Of a DNA stretch of 57,500 bases, positions 21,569 to 33,513 are shown piece by piece (position 1 is the stretch's first letter; the number at the start of each line of letters is the position of its first letter). The notes below the pieces were generated by a model. The model was not told the DNA's origin and ran no database searches. It saw nothing but the letters and a program-made list of their open reading frames with translations. A program made the position numbers and the translations under genes. This DNA comes from Sphaeroforma sirkka (lineage: Eukaryota; Opisthokonta; Ichthyosporea; Ichthyophonida), in the NCBI GenBank assembly GCA_001586965.3, contig LUCW03002280.1:1-57500 (forward strand), written 5' to 3'.

Positions 21569-24065
21569 ATGGTGGTATATGTGGACGAAGGACCCTAGGA
21601 TGATATTTTAGAGCGAAACCTTAGAACAAGATACTACAGATTTAATATGTGCCGCCAATTTGAAGCATCTACTGACTGAAGAATGATGAATAGATCGGCG
21701 CTAACAGAATTCGGGATTTGTACTAAGTTCTAGTATAAATCCGAAACCGGGCGCGAAAGAGGAGACCAAAACCATAGATAACGGTATTTTTACGAAACCT
21801 ATTGTTTTTGAACTTCTCGTCCCGAGTCGGAACGCGATTATTAAATACAGAAGATACGCTGAAAAGAAAGGCGGTTCTGACTGTAGTCACTTATCCATAC
21901 TTAATACTATTAACCTCTCTCGGGGTTGACTACAATTGCTATAGTGTCATCCGATTTTCATATCTAATTTTGATTGGCACTATATTTCCTTTTCGTTCCA
22001 TACTTAGTTCTGAAAATGTCTTTTTATCATGTCAGGTATTTCGTTATTCCTTCTCTTATAAAAGCTGACTCTTATTTAGCATTCAAACAAATTGCTTCAT
22101 CCTTAGTTCAACGGGTCTTTAATCTCTAGATTCCCTATTTCCTCAAATAAACGCATAAATTAACACAGACAATGTTAAGACTGTAACAGAAAGTGAGCTA
22201 ATATTATAAAAATATTATTCCATGAACAACCATGTCTAATAAATACCTCAGCTTCCTATATTCTCAAGCCAACGCGGAAACCAAAGTAGACAAAATTATG
22301 GGTTGCGACAAAAAGTGAGTTGGTATTTGACAATCTTATTCTTTCTACTAAATAGACCTCCAATAGATGCAGTAGCTACATATGTTCCCAAGTGAACGAA
22401 TAACAGAGTATTGAGGGCTGGAATAAAACTTGAGTTATCATTTAACAAATATATTATTGCTTACCATATTAGACTGATGTTCGTGTTAGGCTGATGTTCA
22501 AAATAAATAAATACAGTAGTTCATTCACTTGAATTGTAGTAAAACAATACAACTAAGGTACACTAAAGACTCGAAGATAAAGGTACTAAGATAACAGTCC
22601 CGAGTTGGAACGGGCTACTGTTGTATTTGTTGATTACTAGGTCTTCCAGGACGCGGAAATATTTCGTTCACGCCTATTTCGTCACTAAGGTGTCACATTG
22701 GCTCAAGTTTATTGGTCCATCTGTCGAACATAGCCCAAAACGGGAAATCCTATTATGGCAACAAATCGACGAATGATTCGAATTGGGTAAATGTTCATTT
22801 TGTCAACATAAATATTGGAGAATGCCTCAATATCTGAAAAATAGATTGGTCATCTTCCTCAGCACGCTTGATACTCAGAAGCTGAACAAATCCGATGGGA
22901 GCGTTGTCGCGCTCGCTCGCGTGGATTTGAATGGACTGGCCAGAACCAGTTCCGATACTGGAAGTACCTACGAAAAGGTACAGGTGGTGAGATGGCTCGT
23001 GTGTAACATATATTCACGACAATAGTGCTTTTGGTAGGTTCATTAACAAGTGTATATGCAGCACGGTAGGTAGCCTTATAGAGGAACGTATCAACTTTTG
23101 GAGGAGAGGTTTTAGAGTGATCCTCATACATTTTAGAGCGATCCTTAGGTGAAGAAATAGTAAGAATATAGCCTTCAAACGGCCTCCGCTTTTTATTGTT
23201 GTGTAATGGTTGATTGTTTCATGGCCACAATGAATCTTGGCGGTGTCACAAACAAGAACCAAATGACATTTAGGTGCAGAGCATAGTGCCTTCTCTATGT
23301 AGGTATATTTAACCTTGTCGACGAGGTGGTTCCAATAGTACCGGAAATACCGAATACCCCAATTAGCCATACACCTTTCGTTCCAAAGATATTTCAGGAT
23401 TTTCTGAACGGCTCAGTATTTGATATTCATAACCTCTTAGACCATATATGTCACTAGTTTGACCCCAAAAACTTCAGCAACATGTCTCGAGACGTTGCTC
23501 TGGGATGTTATCCAAATGAGCTAGTCATGGCTGCGCTCCGTATGTCGTAGCGGATCATACGAGTGCGCCATACCCATTTTTTAGAATACATCTTCTTGAC
23601 GGATACAGTATATCACTCATTCCCTGTACGTATGGGGTAATGGCCAACAATAAAGCTGTAATTGATTTCCTTGTAGTTCCGTTAGTACTTGGCATCTTTG
23701 ATGGAGGTTGGCACGCCGGGGGTTTTCGTCGCCGAAATTTTACGTCAGTGACATTTATGGGCAAAACAGTTGCCCTTCTCAGCGATTCCACGCTTCTCAT
23801 CGCGCTGGCATATTGTTCTTCGCATTGTACATATTGGGATTATGTTTGTATATAAAGCTTTAGGCATCGCATCAGGGTAAAAATTGAACAATATCCACTT
23901 TGACCTTTTTAATGACCGGATACTATTGAGAAGAAGAAATCAGTGGCTTCTTCACAAGTAGGAAAGCTTGCCACCCCTGACAAATTGTATTTCTCGAGGG
24001 CTATGAACAGAAAAGTACTTTCTACACAAGTACCGGGCTGTTCTACAAAGTAGGCAATGGAGTTA
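21569..24065. repeat. Large duplicated segment, copy 1 (segment A)
   Basis: Nearly identical to 26519-29019 at an offset of 4950 bp. Differences are a few single bases and run-length changes. The right part (from 22944) is also the left part of each 2.92 kb higher-order unit. ORFs inside (for example 21802-22068 plus, 22783-23025 plus, 23014-23370 minus) are copied with it and show no clear family. Confidence 0.93.
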
Positions 24066-24560
24066 CAATGTAGGCTTCATTAGAAGGTTGCTTCAGTTGA
24101 AGACCAAGGGTGCGTGGTGTGGTGCTACAATCCCTCTAGGCCCATATAACGTGGTCTTTTTGAATATCAAAATGGAACAGAATATCACATCCATCACAAG
24201 GCAACTCATCAGTGACTAGAAAAGTAATTTAATTGGTTTTAACCCAAATTATTATATTATGATCATCAAGTATAGAAACGAGGATGCAGGTTATTACTTG
24301 TTCTGTTGAAAAGTCCATAGTGTAACCTTCGAAAGTATTCATGTGAATGGATTTTATTGTCTCAACAATTAGATACTGTCTTGTATTCAAGTATTAGTTC
24401 ACAAGGTTTAGCATTGCACCATAGCCAACATAACATAGTATAGAGCGTGAATGAGTGGGACTGAACTGACACGATACTCGCAATCCAGCATTGTGGACTC
24501 AACGACAGTTGCGGTCACCACCCCCTTTCAAGTCGGTGAAATGCATTGTATCAGTGACGT

Positions 24561-25365
24561 CTTACGCTCACTAATAGTGGGGGCTTAGTATGTAGATGAT
24601 AATTTCCAGACACCTGTGGTGGGTGTAGAATAAAGGGCTTTAGAAACGGTAGAAACACACTTTTACGCTAATCACATAAAATGTAATACGTATAAAATGT
24701 TAAGAGAATATAGCGCCGATCAGAGTAATCCAAAATTGGAAAACTGAAGACACTATAGGGATAATAGTATACTGTACAAACGGGATACGCTATCGTAGAC
24801 AATAGATGGGGTTTCCTAGAAATAGTAGTTTCCCACTAAACATTGAATATATACAAGACAGGGACTCGGGCAAAATGAAATGGTTGGTGTAGAATTGAAT
24901 ACTCAAGGAGCAAAATCTACTATGAAATAGGTCAAGAGAGAGAGTCCTCCTTGCCTGTCATCAAGATACTTACGCTTATTAATAGTGGGGGCTTGGTAGC
25001 TGACAATTTCCAGACACTCGTGGTGGGTGTGAAGTAAAAGGGCTCTAGAAACGGTAGAAACACACTTTTACGCTAATCACATAAAGTGGAATACGTATAA
25101 AATGCTAAGAGAGTATAGCGCCGATCAGAGTAATCCAAAATTGGAAAAATTGAAGACACTATAGTATACTGTACAAACGGGATACGCTATCGTAGACAAT
25201 AGATGGAGTTTCCTAGAAATAACGGTTTCCCACCAAACATTGAATATATACAAGGCAGAGACTCAGGCAAAATGGAATGGCTGGTGTAGAATTGAATACT
25301 CAAGGAGCAAAATCCACTATGAAATAGGTCAAGTGAGAGTCATCCTTGCCTGTCAACAAGATTCG
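24561..25365. repeat. ~409 bp tandem duplication (2 copies)
   Basis: Copies at 24561-24969 and 24970-25365 share the same order of blocks, including AATAGTGGGGGCTT, GTAGAAACACACTTTTACGC and GGGATACGCTATCGTAGAC. They differ by scattered substitutions and small gaps, so the event is older than the satellite array. Confidence 0.9.
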
Positions 25366-25659
25366 TCCATCTCCGACTTAATGAGGTACAGCCAGGTACC
25401 AAGCGGTACCAAGTACTCGCTGCACCAGCTTGATGTTTTGGCTTTTTTGTTTCTATACCGTGAGTTGGATTTAGATAAATTTTACGAAGCCGAGGACTTG
25501 ATCAGAGAACCAATCGATATCGCTTAATTCTGAGTTGGTGACACCTGAAAAATATCTAGAACGAAGTAGTGAGTGACGAGCGGAACTGTATACACAAAAG
25601 TCAAAAATCCCCTAACTTTTAACTTACTACCGAGGGCTAAAGCTAGAGTTTATTGTCTA

Positions 25660-26110
25660 ATATTTGACGTATTTACTCATACTATCTTCATAGTACGAAA
25701 TTTCAGGGGCTGAGGGTGAGTTGGGAGTAGCCGAGAGGATACGATCATAGGAAACAATAAACTCGAAGAAATTCATTTCTCTTAGCTAGAGAAAGTCCTG
25801 ATCTGAGAGAACCGCACCGGATCCTTAGTTGTGGTTTATATTTTCTAACTTACAATTGTCAGAACTTTGAGTGGAAACATGCAGATAGATTGCCGGTATT
25901 TGCGCCATAACTCTGATGAATCTAATATCAGGAATATGTATATAGGCCTGGGCCAGAAGCTTAGGATATGGAAGTTACTGAAGTTGGGTTCTGGTTCTTT
26001 CTTTATATTGGCTTTTTTTAAGTATCCAAATGCTACATGATTAGTCCGACTTTACACGGGTCACGGTAGTAGTGGTCAGAAAGGATCCAAATAATCCACT
26101 GTTCAGTAAC
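25660..26110. repeat. Dispersed repeat, right copy (partner at 11.87-12.25 kb)
   Basis: Second copy of the repeat described at 11870-12250, same orientation, diverged. Confidence 0.45.
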
Positions 26111-26208
26111 GAAGTCTCGAACAGAACAAAACCGTCATTCCAGTTTCCAGAGTTGTTGTATTGTCGTGTATTGTTGGGAAGTGGACAAGCGGAAAGGTCT
26201 GACGCTTG

Positions 26209-26518
26209 GAAGGTTTAAAATCCAGCCGGTTTAGGGGATTGAAAAGGTTAAGCGCCCAGACGAGATAAGATAAGCTTAGTCTCTGAGGAGTAGCCGTTTG
26301 CACTAACAATCTCACGGCGCTGACTTTCTGATCTGAGGGGTTGGAGCCGAAGTATAGTACCGCTTGAGACCTGTCGTGCCAAAGGTGCAACAGGGTCGCT
26401 CCTCGTCGAATCGCAGGAGTTAAGGTTCATTAATAGCTTTGCTCGTGGCGGTTTTCTTTATGTTGTCAATTGCAAGTACGAGATCATATACTTTGCTGGA
26501 AGTGGAGGATAAAAATAA
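26209..26518. repeat. Segment B, first copy
   Basis: Matches the end of each higher-order unit's unique part (for example 29019 to about 29329), from GAAGGTTTAAAATCC through GAAGTGGAGGATAAAAATAAA. Here it breaks off inside the first bases of a satellite monomer and is joined to segment A copy 2. Confidence 0.9.
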
Positions 26519-29019
26519 ATGGTGGTATATGTGGACGAAGGACCCTAGGATGATATTTTAGAGCGAAACCTTAGAACAAGATACTACAGATTTAATATGT
26601 GCCGCCAATTTGAAGCATCTACTGACTGAAGAATGATGAATAGATCGGCGCTAACAGAATTCGGGATTTGTACTAAGTTCTAGTATAAATCCGAAACCGG
26701 GCGCGAAAGAGGAGACCAAAACCATAGATAACGGTATTTTTACGAAACCTATTGTTTTTGAACTTCTCGTCCCGAGTCGGAACGCGATTATTAAATACAG
26801 AAGATACGCTGAAAAGAAAGGCGGTTCTGACTGTAGTCACTTATCCATACTTAATACTATTAACCTCTCTCGGGGTTGACTACAATTGCTATAGTGTCAT
26901 CCGATTTTCATATCTAATTTTGATTGGCACTATATTTCCTTTTCGTTCCATACTTAGTTCTGAAAATGTCTTTTTATCATGTCAGGTATTTCGTTATTCC
27001 TTCTCTTATAAAAGCTGACTCTTATTTAGCATTCAAACAAATTGCTTCATCCTTAGTTCAACGGGTCTTTAATCTCTAGATTCCCTATTTCCTCAAATAA
27101 ACGCATAAATTAACACAGACAATGTTAAGACTGTAACAGAAAGTGAGCTAATATTATAAAAATATTATTCCATGAACAACCATGTCTAATAAATACCTCA
27201 GCTTCCTATATTCTCAAGCCAACGCGGAAACCAAAGTAGACAAAATTATGGGTTGCGACAAAAAGTGAGTTGGTATTTGACAATCTTATTCTTTCTACTA
27301 AATAGACCTCCAATAGATGCATTAGCTACATATGTTCCCAAGTGAACGAATAACAGAGTATTGAGGGCTGGAATAAAACTTGAGTTATCATTTAACAAAT
27401 ATATTATTGCTTACCATATTAGACTGATGTTCGTGTTAGGCTGATGTTCAAAATAAATAAATACAGTAGTTCATTCACTTGAATTGTAGTAAAACAATAC
27501 AACTAAGGTACACTAAAGACTCGAAGATAAAGGTACTAAGATAACAGTCCCGAGTTGGAACGGGCTACTGTTGTATTTGTTGATTACTAGGTCTTCCAGG
27601 ACGCGGAAATATTTCGTTCACGCCTATTTCGTCACTAAGGTGTCACATTGGCTCAAGTTTATTGGTCCATCTGTCGAACATAGCCCAAAACGGGAAATTC
27701 TATTATGGCAACAAATCGACGAATGATTCGAATTGGGTAAATGTTCATTTTGTCAACATAAATATTGGAGAATGCCTCAATATCTGAAAAATAGATTGGT
27801 CATCTTCCTCAGCACGCTTGATACTCAGAAGCTGAACAAATCCGATGGGAGCGTTGTCGCGCTCGCTCGCGTGGATTTGAATGGACTGGCCAGAACCAGT
27901 TCCGATACTGGAAGTACCTACGAAAAGGTACAGGTGGTGAGATGGCTCGTGTGTAACATATATTCACGACAATAGTGCTTTTGGTAGGTTCATTAACAAG
28001 TGTATATGCAGCACGGTAGGTAGCCTTATAGAGGAACGTATCAACTTTGGAGGAGAGGTTTTAGAGTGATCCTCATACATTTTAGAGCGATCCTTAGGTG
28101 AAGAAATAGTAAGAATATAGCCTTCAAACGGCCTCCGCTTTTTATTGTTGTGTAATGGTTGATTGTTTCATGGCCACAATGAATCTTGGCGGTGTCACAA
28201 ACAAGAACCAAATGACATTTAGGTGCAGAGCATAGTGCCTTCTCTATGTAGGTATATTTAACCTTGTCGACGAGGTGGTTCCAATAGTACCGGAAATACC
28301 GAATACCCCAATTAGCCATACACCTTTCGTTCCAAAGATATTTCAGGATTTTCTGAACGGCTCAGTATTTGATATTCATAACCTCTTAGACCATATATAT
28401 GTCACTAGTTTGACCCCAAAAACTTCAGCAACATGTCTCGAGACGTTGCTCTGGGATGTTATCCAAATGAGCTAGTCATGGCTGCGCTCCGTATGTCGTA
28501 GCGGATCATACGAGTGCGCCATACCCATTTTTTTTAGAATACATCTTCTTGACGGATACAGTATATCACTCATTCCCTGTACGTATGGGGTAATGGCCAA
28601 CAATAAAGCTGTAATTGATTTCCTTGTAGTTCCGTTAGTACTTGGCATCTTTGATGGAGGTTGGCACGCCGGGGGTTTTCGTCGCCGAAATTTTACGTCA
28701 GTGACATTTATGGGCAAAACAGTTGCCCTTCTCAGCGATTCCACGCTTCTCATCGCGCTGGCATATTGTTCTTCGCATTGTACATATTGGGATTATGTTT
28801 GTATATAAAGCTTTAGGCATCGCATCAGGGTAAAAATTGAACAATATCCACTTTGACCTTTTAATGACCGGATACTATTGAGAAGAAGAAATCAGTGGCT
28901 TCTTCACAAGTAGGAAAGCTTGCCACCCCTGACAAATTGTATTTCTCGAGGGCTATGGGAACAGAAAAGTACTTTCTACACAAGTACCGGGCTGTTCTAC
29001 AAAGTAGGCAATGGAGTTA
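26519..29019. repeat. Large duplicated segment, copy 2 (segment A)
   Basis: The copy of 21569-24065. It runs directly into segment B at 29019 and so forms the start of the first higher-order unit. Confidence 0.93.
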
Positions 29020-29310
29020 GAAGGTTTAAAATCCAGCCGGTTTAGGGGATTGAAAAGGTTAAGCGCTCAGACGAGATAAGATAAGCTTAGTCTCTGAGGA
29101 GTAGCCGTTTGCACTAACAATCTCACGGCGCTGACTTTCTGATCTGAGGGGTTGGAGCCGAAGTATAGTACCGCTTGAGACCTGTCGTGCCAAAGGTGCA
29201 ACAGGGTCGCTCCTCGTCGAATCGCAGGAGTTAAGGTTCATTAATAGCTTTGCTCGTGGCGGTTTTCTTTATGTTGTCAATTGCAAGTACGAGATCATAT
29301 ACTTTGCTGG

Positions 29311-30592
29311 AAGTGGAGGATAAAAATAAATTATTGTAAATCTTTGCAGGAATGGTCGACAAGCTAGAACTATTTGGGTTTGTAAGTATTGTCGCTTGCT
29401 TCAGTCTGTTCTACCTTTTGTATGACACCGCAAATATCGTATGGGTTGTTTCTCTGGGATTGAGCTGGTGTAGCCAGAGAGTCGTCTGTTACAGTTTATA
29501 GGACGGGTCTGGTCGCGAATATTGCCATATAATTTTTAAGAAACATAATGGTCAAATCTACGAATTGAATGTAAGGCCTGCCTTTTCGAAGGGTTATATG
29601 AATTGCAAGAGTCATTGAGGGCGGGGTTTTGCGTAGATCCCTGCTGCACACGGCGATGAGATTATTCATCCGATATCTATCCATCATGACATTCGTTGCA
29701 AATGTATTTAGGATGGTTTAAGTCGTCATGCAACACGAAGTGGAGGATAAAAATAAATTATTGTAAATCTTTGCAGGAATGGTCGACAAGCTAGAACTAT
29801 TTGGGTTTGTAAGTAATGTCGCTTGCTTCAGTCTGTTCTACCTTTTGTATGACACCGCAAATATCGTATGGGTTGTTTCTCTGGGATTGAGCTGGTGTAG
29901 CCAGAGAGTCGTCTGTTACAGTTTATAGGACGGGTCTGGTCGCGAATATTGCCATATAATTTTTTAAGAAACATAATGGTCAAATCTACGAATTGAATGT
30001 AAGGCCTGCCTTTTCGAAGGGTTATATGAATTGCAAGAGTCATTGAGGGCGGGGTTTTGCGTAGATCCCTGCTGCACACGGCGATGAGATTATTCATCCG
30101 ATATCTATCCATCATGACATTCGTTGCAAATGTATTTAGGATGGTTTAAGTCGTCATGCAACACGAAGTGGAGGATAAAAAATAAATTATTGTAAATCTT
30201 TGCAGGAATGGTCGACAAGCTAGAACTATTTGGGTTTGTAAGTAATATCGCTTGCTTCAGTCTGTTCTACCTTTTGTATGACACCGCAAATATCGTATGG
30301 GTTGTTTCTCTGGGATTGAGCTGGTGTAGCCAGAGAGTCGTCTGTTACAGTTTATAGGACGGGTCTGGTCGCGAATATTGCCATATATTTTTTAAGAAAC
30401 ATAATGGTCAAATCTACGAATTGAATGTAAGGCCTGCCTTTTCGAAGGGTTATATGAATTGCAAGAGTCATTGAGGGCGGGGTTTTGCGTAGATCCCTGC
30501 TGCACACGGCGATGAGATTATTCATCCGATATCTATCCATCATGACATTCGTTGCAAATGTATTTAGGATGGTTTAGGTCGTCATGCAACAC
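29311..30592. repeat. 428 bp satellite block 1 (3 monomers)
   Basis: Monomers at 29311-29737, 29738-30165 and 30166-30592, each beginning AAGTGGAGGATAAAA. The type is told by the text after TTTGTAAGTA: TTGTCGC in monomer 1, ATGTCGC in 2, ATATCGC in 3. Monomer 3 ends TTTAGGTCG, the others TTTAAGTCG. Each monomer contains a tRNA-Pro remnant. Confidence 0.95.
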
Positions 30593-30640
30593 TTTGATTA
30601 ATTTAGTTCACATAAAGGTTCGCTGGTTGCGGCGGCCTGA

Positions 30641-31242
30641 CTATTTAATGGATTTCCATGACATCGAGCATTGCCATGACATGAGGAATCGATAGGACCT
30701 ACCACAGTGGGATACTACCTCAACATCCCGATTTGTTGCCGATGTATATGACTTGCTGTTTTTCTGGAATGATATTATAGCGAGTGGTTGACACACTACG
30801 ATATTTTTATATGATAACCAGTTCCGATACTGGAAGTACCTACGAAAAGGTACAGGTGGTGAGATGGCTCGTGTGTAACATATATTCACGACAATAGTGC
30901 TTTTGGTAGGTTCATTAACAAGTGTATATGCAGCACGGTAGGTAGCCTTATAGAGGAACGTATCAACTTTTGGAGGAGAGGTTTTAGAGTGATCCTCATA
31001 CATTTTAGAGCGATCCTTAGGTGAAGAAATAGTAAGAATATAGCCTTCAAACGGCCTCCGCTTTTTATTGTTGTGTAATGGTTGATTGTTTCATGGCCAC
31101 AATGAATCTTGGCGGTGTCACAAACAAGAACCAAATGACATTTAGGTGCAGAGCATAGTGCCTTCTCTATGTAGGTATATTTAACCTTGTCGACGAGGTG
31201 GTTCCAATAGTACCGGAAATACCGAATACCCCAATTAGCCAT
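30641..31242 (-). CDS. Repeated minus-strand ORF pair in each satellite unit, function unknown
   Basis: I do not recognise a gene with confidence. Two overlapping minus ORFs recur in every unit: 118 codons (start MANWGIRYFRYYWNHL, 30886-31242) and 120 codons (30641-31003). If the frame shifted once near 31060 they would form one chain. The stretch CHLVLVCDTAKIHCGHETI slightly recalls the first strand and helix of a BTB/POZ domain, but the match is too thin to name. The last part of the second ORF lies in segment T and has a different, natural upstream in the last unit (38980-39216), so the fused ORF is partly a product of the duplication junction. Equal sequence between units proves only recent copying, not selection. 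Equivalent copies lie at 33562-34163 and 36484-37090. Confidence 0.2.
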
Positions 31243-31426
31243 ACACCTTTCGTTCCAAAGATATTTCAGGATTTTCTGAACGGCTCAGTATTTGATATTC
31301 ATAACCTCTTAGACCATATATGTCACTAGTTTGACCCCAAAAACTTCAGCAACATGTCTCGAGACGTTGCTCTGGGATGTTATCCAAATGAGCTAGTCAT
31401 GGCTGCGCTCCGTATGTCGTAGCGGA

Positions 31427-31672
31427 TCATACGAGTGCGCCATACCCATTTTTTAGAATACATCTTCTTGACGGATACAGTATATCACTCATTCCCTGTA
31501 CGTATGGGGTAATGGCCATCAATAAAGCTGTAATTGATTTCCTTGTAGTTCCGTTAGTACTTGGCATCTTTGATGGAGGTTGGCACGCCGGGGGTTTTCG
31601 TCGCCGAAATTTTACGTCAGTGACATTTATGGGCAAAACAGTTGCCCTTCTCAGCGATTCCACGCTTCTCAT
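31427..31672 (-). CDS. Repeated 81-codon ORF with a TBC-like motif, probably not a gene
   Basis: Copies occur at 23555-23800, 28472-28753, 31427-31672, 34348-34593 and 37274-37519. The translation contains TPYVQGMSDIL, which looks like the GYxQGM(S/N)DLL core of Rab-GAP TBC domains, preceded by a plausible helix (SITALLLAI). The neighbouring TBC motifs (the Arg finger and later helices) are not seen and the frame ends 20 residues later. A hydrophobic 71-codon ORF overlaps on the other strand. This could be a decayed exon captured by the repeat, or chance. Confidence 0.2.
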   Translation of the reverse strand: MRSVESLRRATVLPINVTDVKFRRRKPPACQPPSKMPSTNGTTRKSITALLMAITPYVQGMSDILYPSRRCILKNGYGALV

Positions 31673-32230
31673 CGCGCTGGCATATTGTTCTTCGCATTGT
31701 ACATATTGGGATTATGTTTGTATATAAAGCTTTAGGCATCGCATCAGGGTAAAAAATTGAACAATATCCACTTTGACCTTTTAATGACCGGATACTATTG
31801 AGAAGAAGAAATCAGTGGCTTCTTCACAAGTAGGAAAGCTTGCCACCCCTGACAAATTGTATTTCTCGAGGGCTATGGGAACAGAAAAGTACTTTCTACA
31901 CAAGTACCGGGCTGTTCTACAAAGTAGGCAATGGAGTTAGAAGGTTTAAAATCCAGCCGGTTTAGGGGATTGAAAAGGTTAAGCGCTCAGACGAGATAAG
32001 ATAAGCTTAGTCTCTGAGGAGTAGCCGTTTGCACTAACAATCTCACGGCGCTGACTTTCTGATCTGAGGGGTTGGAGCCGAAGTATAGTACCGCTTGAGA
32101 CCTGTCGTGCCAAAGGTGCAACAGGGTCGCTCCTCGTCGAATCGCAGGAGTTAAGGTTCATTAATAGCTTTGCTCGTGGCGGTTTTCTTTATGTTGTCAA
32201 TTGCAAGTACGAGATCATATACTTTGCTGG

Positions 32231-33513
32231 AAGTGGAGGATAAAAATAAATTATTGTAAATCTTTGCAGGAATGGTCGACAAGCTAGAACTATTTGGGTT
32301 TGTAAGTATTGTCGCTTGCTTCAGTCTGTTCTACCTTTTGTATGACACCGCAAATATCGTATGGGTTGTTTCTCTGGGATTGAGCTGGTGTAGCCAGAGA
32401 GTCGTCTGTTACAGTTTATAGGACGGGTCTGGTCGCGAATATTGCCATATAATTTTTTAAGAAACATAATGGTCAAATCTACGAATTGAATGTAAGGCCT
32501 GCCTTTTCGAAGGGTTATATGAATTGCAAGAGTCATTGAGGGCGGGGTTTTGCGTAGATCCCTGCTGCACACGGCGATGAGATTATTCATCCGATATCTA
32601 TCCATCATGACATTCGTTGCAAATGTATTTAGGATGGTTTAAGTCGTCATGCAACACGAAGTGGAGGATAAAAATAAATTATTGTAAATCTTTGCAGGAA
32701 TGGTCGACAAGCTAGAACTATTTGGGTTTGTAAGTAATGTCGCTTGCTTCAGTCTGTTCTACCTTTTGTATGACACCGCAAATATCGTATGGGTTGTTTC
32801 TCTGGGATTGAGCTGGTGTAGCCAGAGAGTCGTCTGTTACAGTTTATAAGACGGGTCTGGTCGCGAATATTGCCATATATTTTTTAAGAAACATAATGGT
32901 CAAATCTACGAATTGAATGTAAGGCCTGCCTTTTCGAAGGGTTATATGAATTGCAAGAGTCATTGAGGGCGGGGTTTTGCGTAGATCCCTGCTGCACACG
33001 GCGATGAGATTATTCATCCGATATCTATCCATCATGACATTCGTTGCAAATGTATTTAGGATGGTTTAAGTCGTCATGCAACACGAAGTGGAGGATAAAA
33101 AATAAATTATTGTAAATCTTTGCAGGAATGGTCGACAAGCTAGAACTATTTGGGTTTGTAAGTAATATCGCTTGCTTCAGTCTGTTCTACCTTTTGTATG
33201 ACACCGCAAATATCGTATGGGTTGTTTCTCTGGGATTGAGCTGGTGTAGCCAGAGAGTCGTCTGTTACAGTTTATAGGACGGGTCTGGTCGCGAATATTG
33301 CCATATAATTTTTTAAGAAACATAATGGTCAAATCTACGAATTGAATGTAAGGCCTGCCTTTTCGAAGGGTTATATGAATTGCAAGAGTCATTGAGGGCG
33401 GGGTTTTGCGTAGATCCCTGCTGCACACGGCGATGAGATTATTCATCCGATATCTATCCATCATGACATTCGTTGCAAATGTATTTAGGATGGTTTAGGT
33501 CGTCATGCAACAC
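32231..33513. repeat. 428 bp satellite block 2 (3 monomers)
   Basis: Monomers start at 32231, 32659 and 33086 and repeat the same 1-2-3 variant order as block 1. Confidence 0.95.

Larger units (their letters stand above)
24066..26208. other. Segment present only beside copy 1 of the duplication
   Basis: In the other copies the sequences on either side (ending at 24065 and starting at 26209) are joined directly. This 2.14 kb stretch was therefore inserted here or deleted there. No target-site duplication or terminal repeat is obvious at its ends. It contains a 409 bp tandem duplication and the right copy of the 11.87 kb dispersed repeat. The 95-codon ORF at 25240-25527 is unrecognised. Confidence 0.7.

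Noticed and set aside
24066-26208. Simple transposon insertion in copy 1 of the duplication
   Set aside because: No terminal inverted repeat, LTR pair or target-site duplication is visible at the two junctions, so deletion from the other copies is equally likely.
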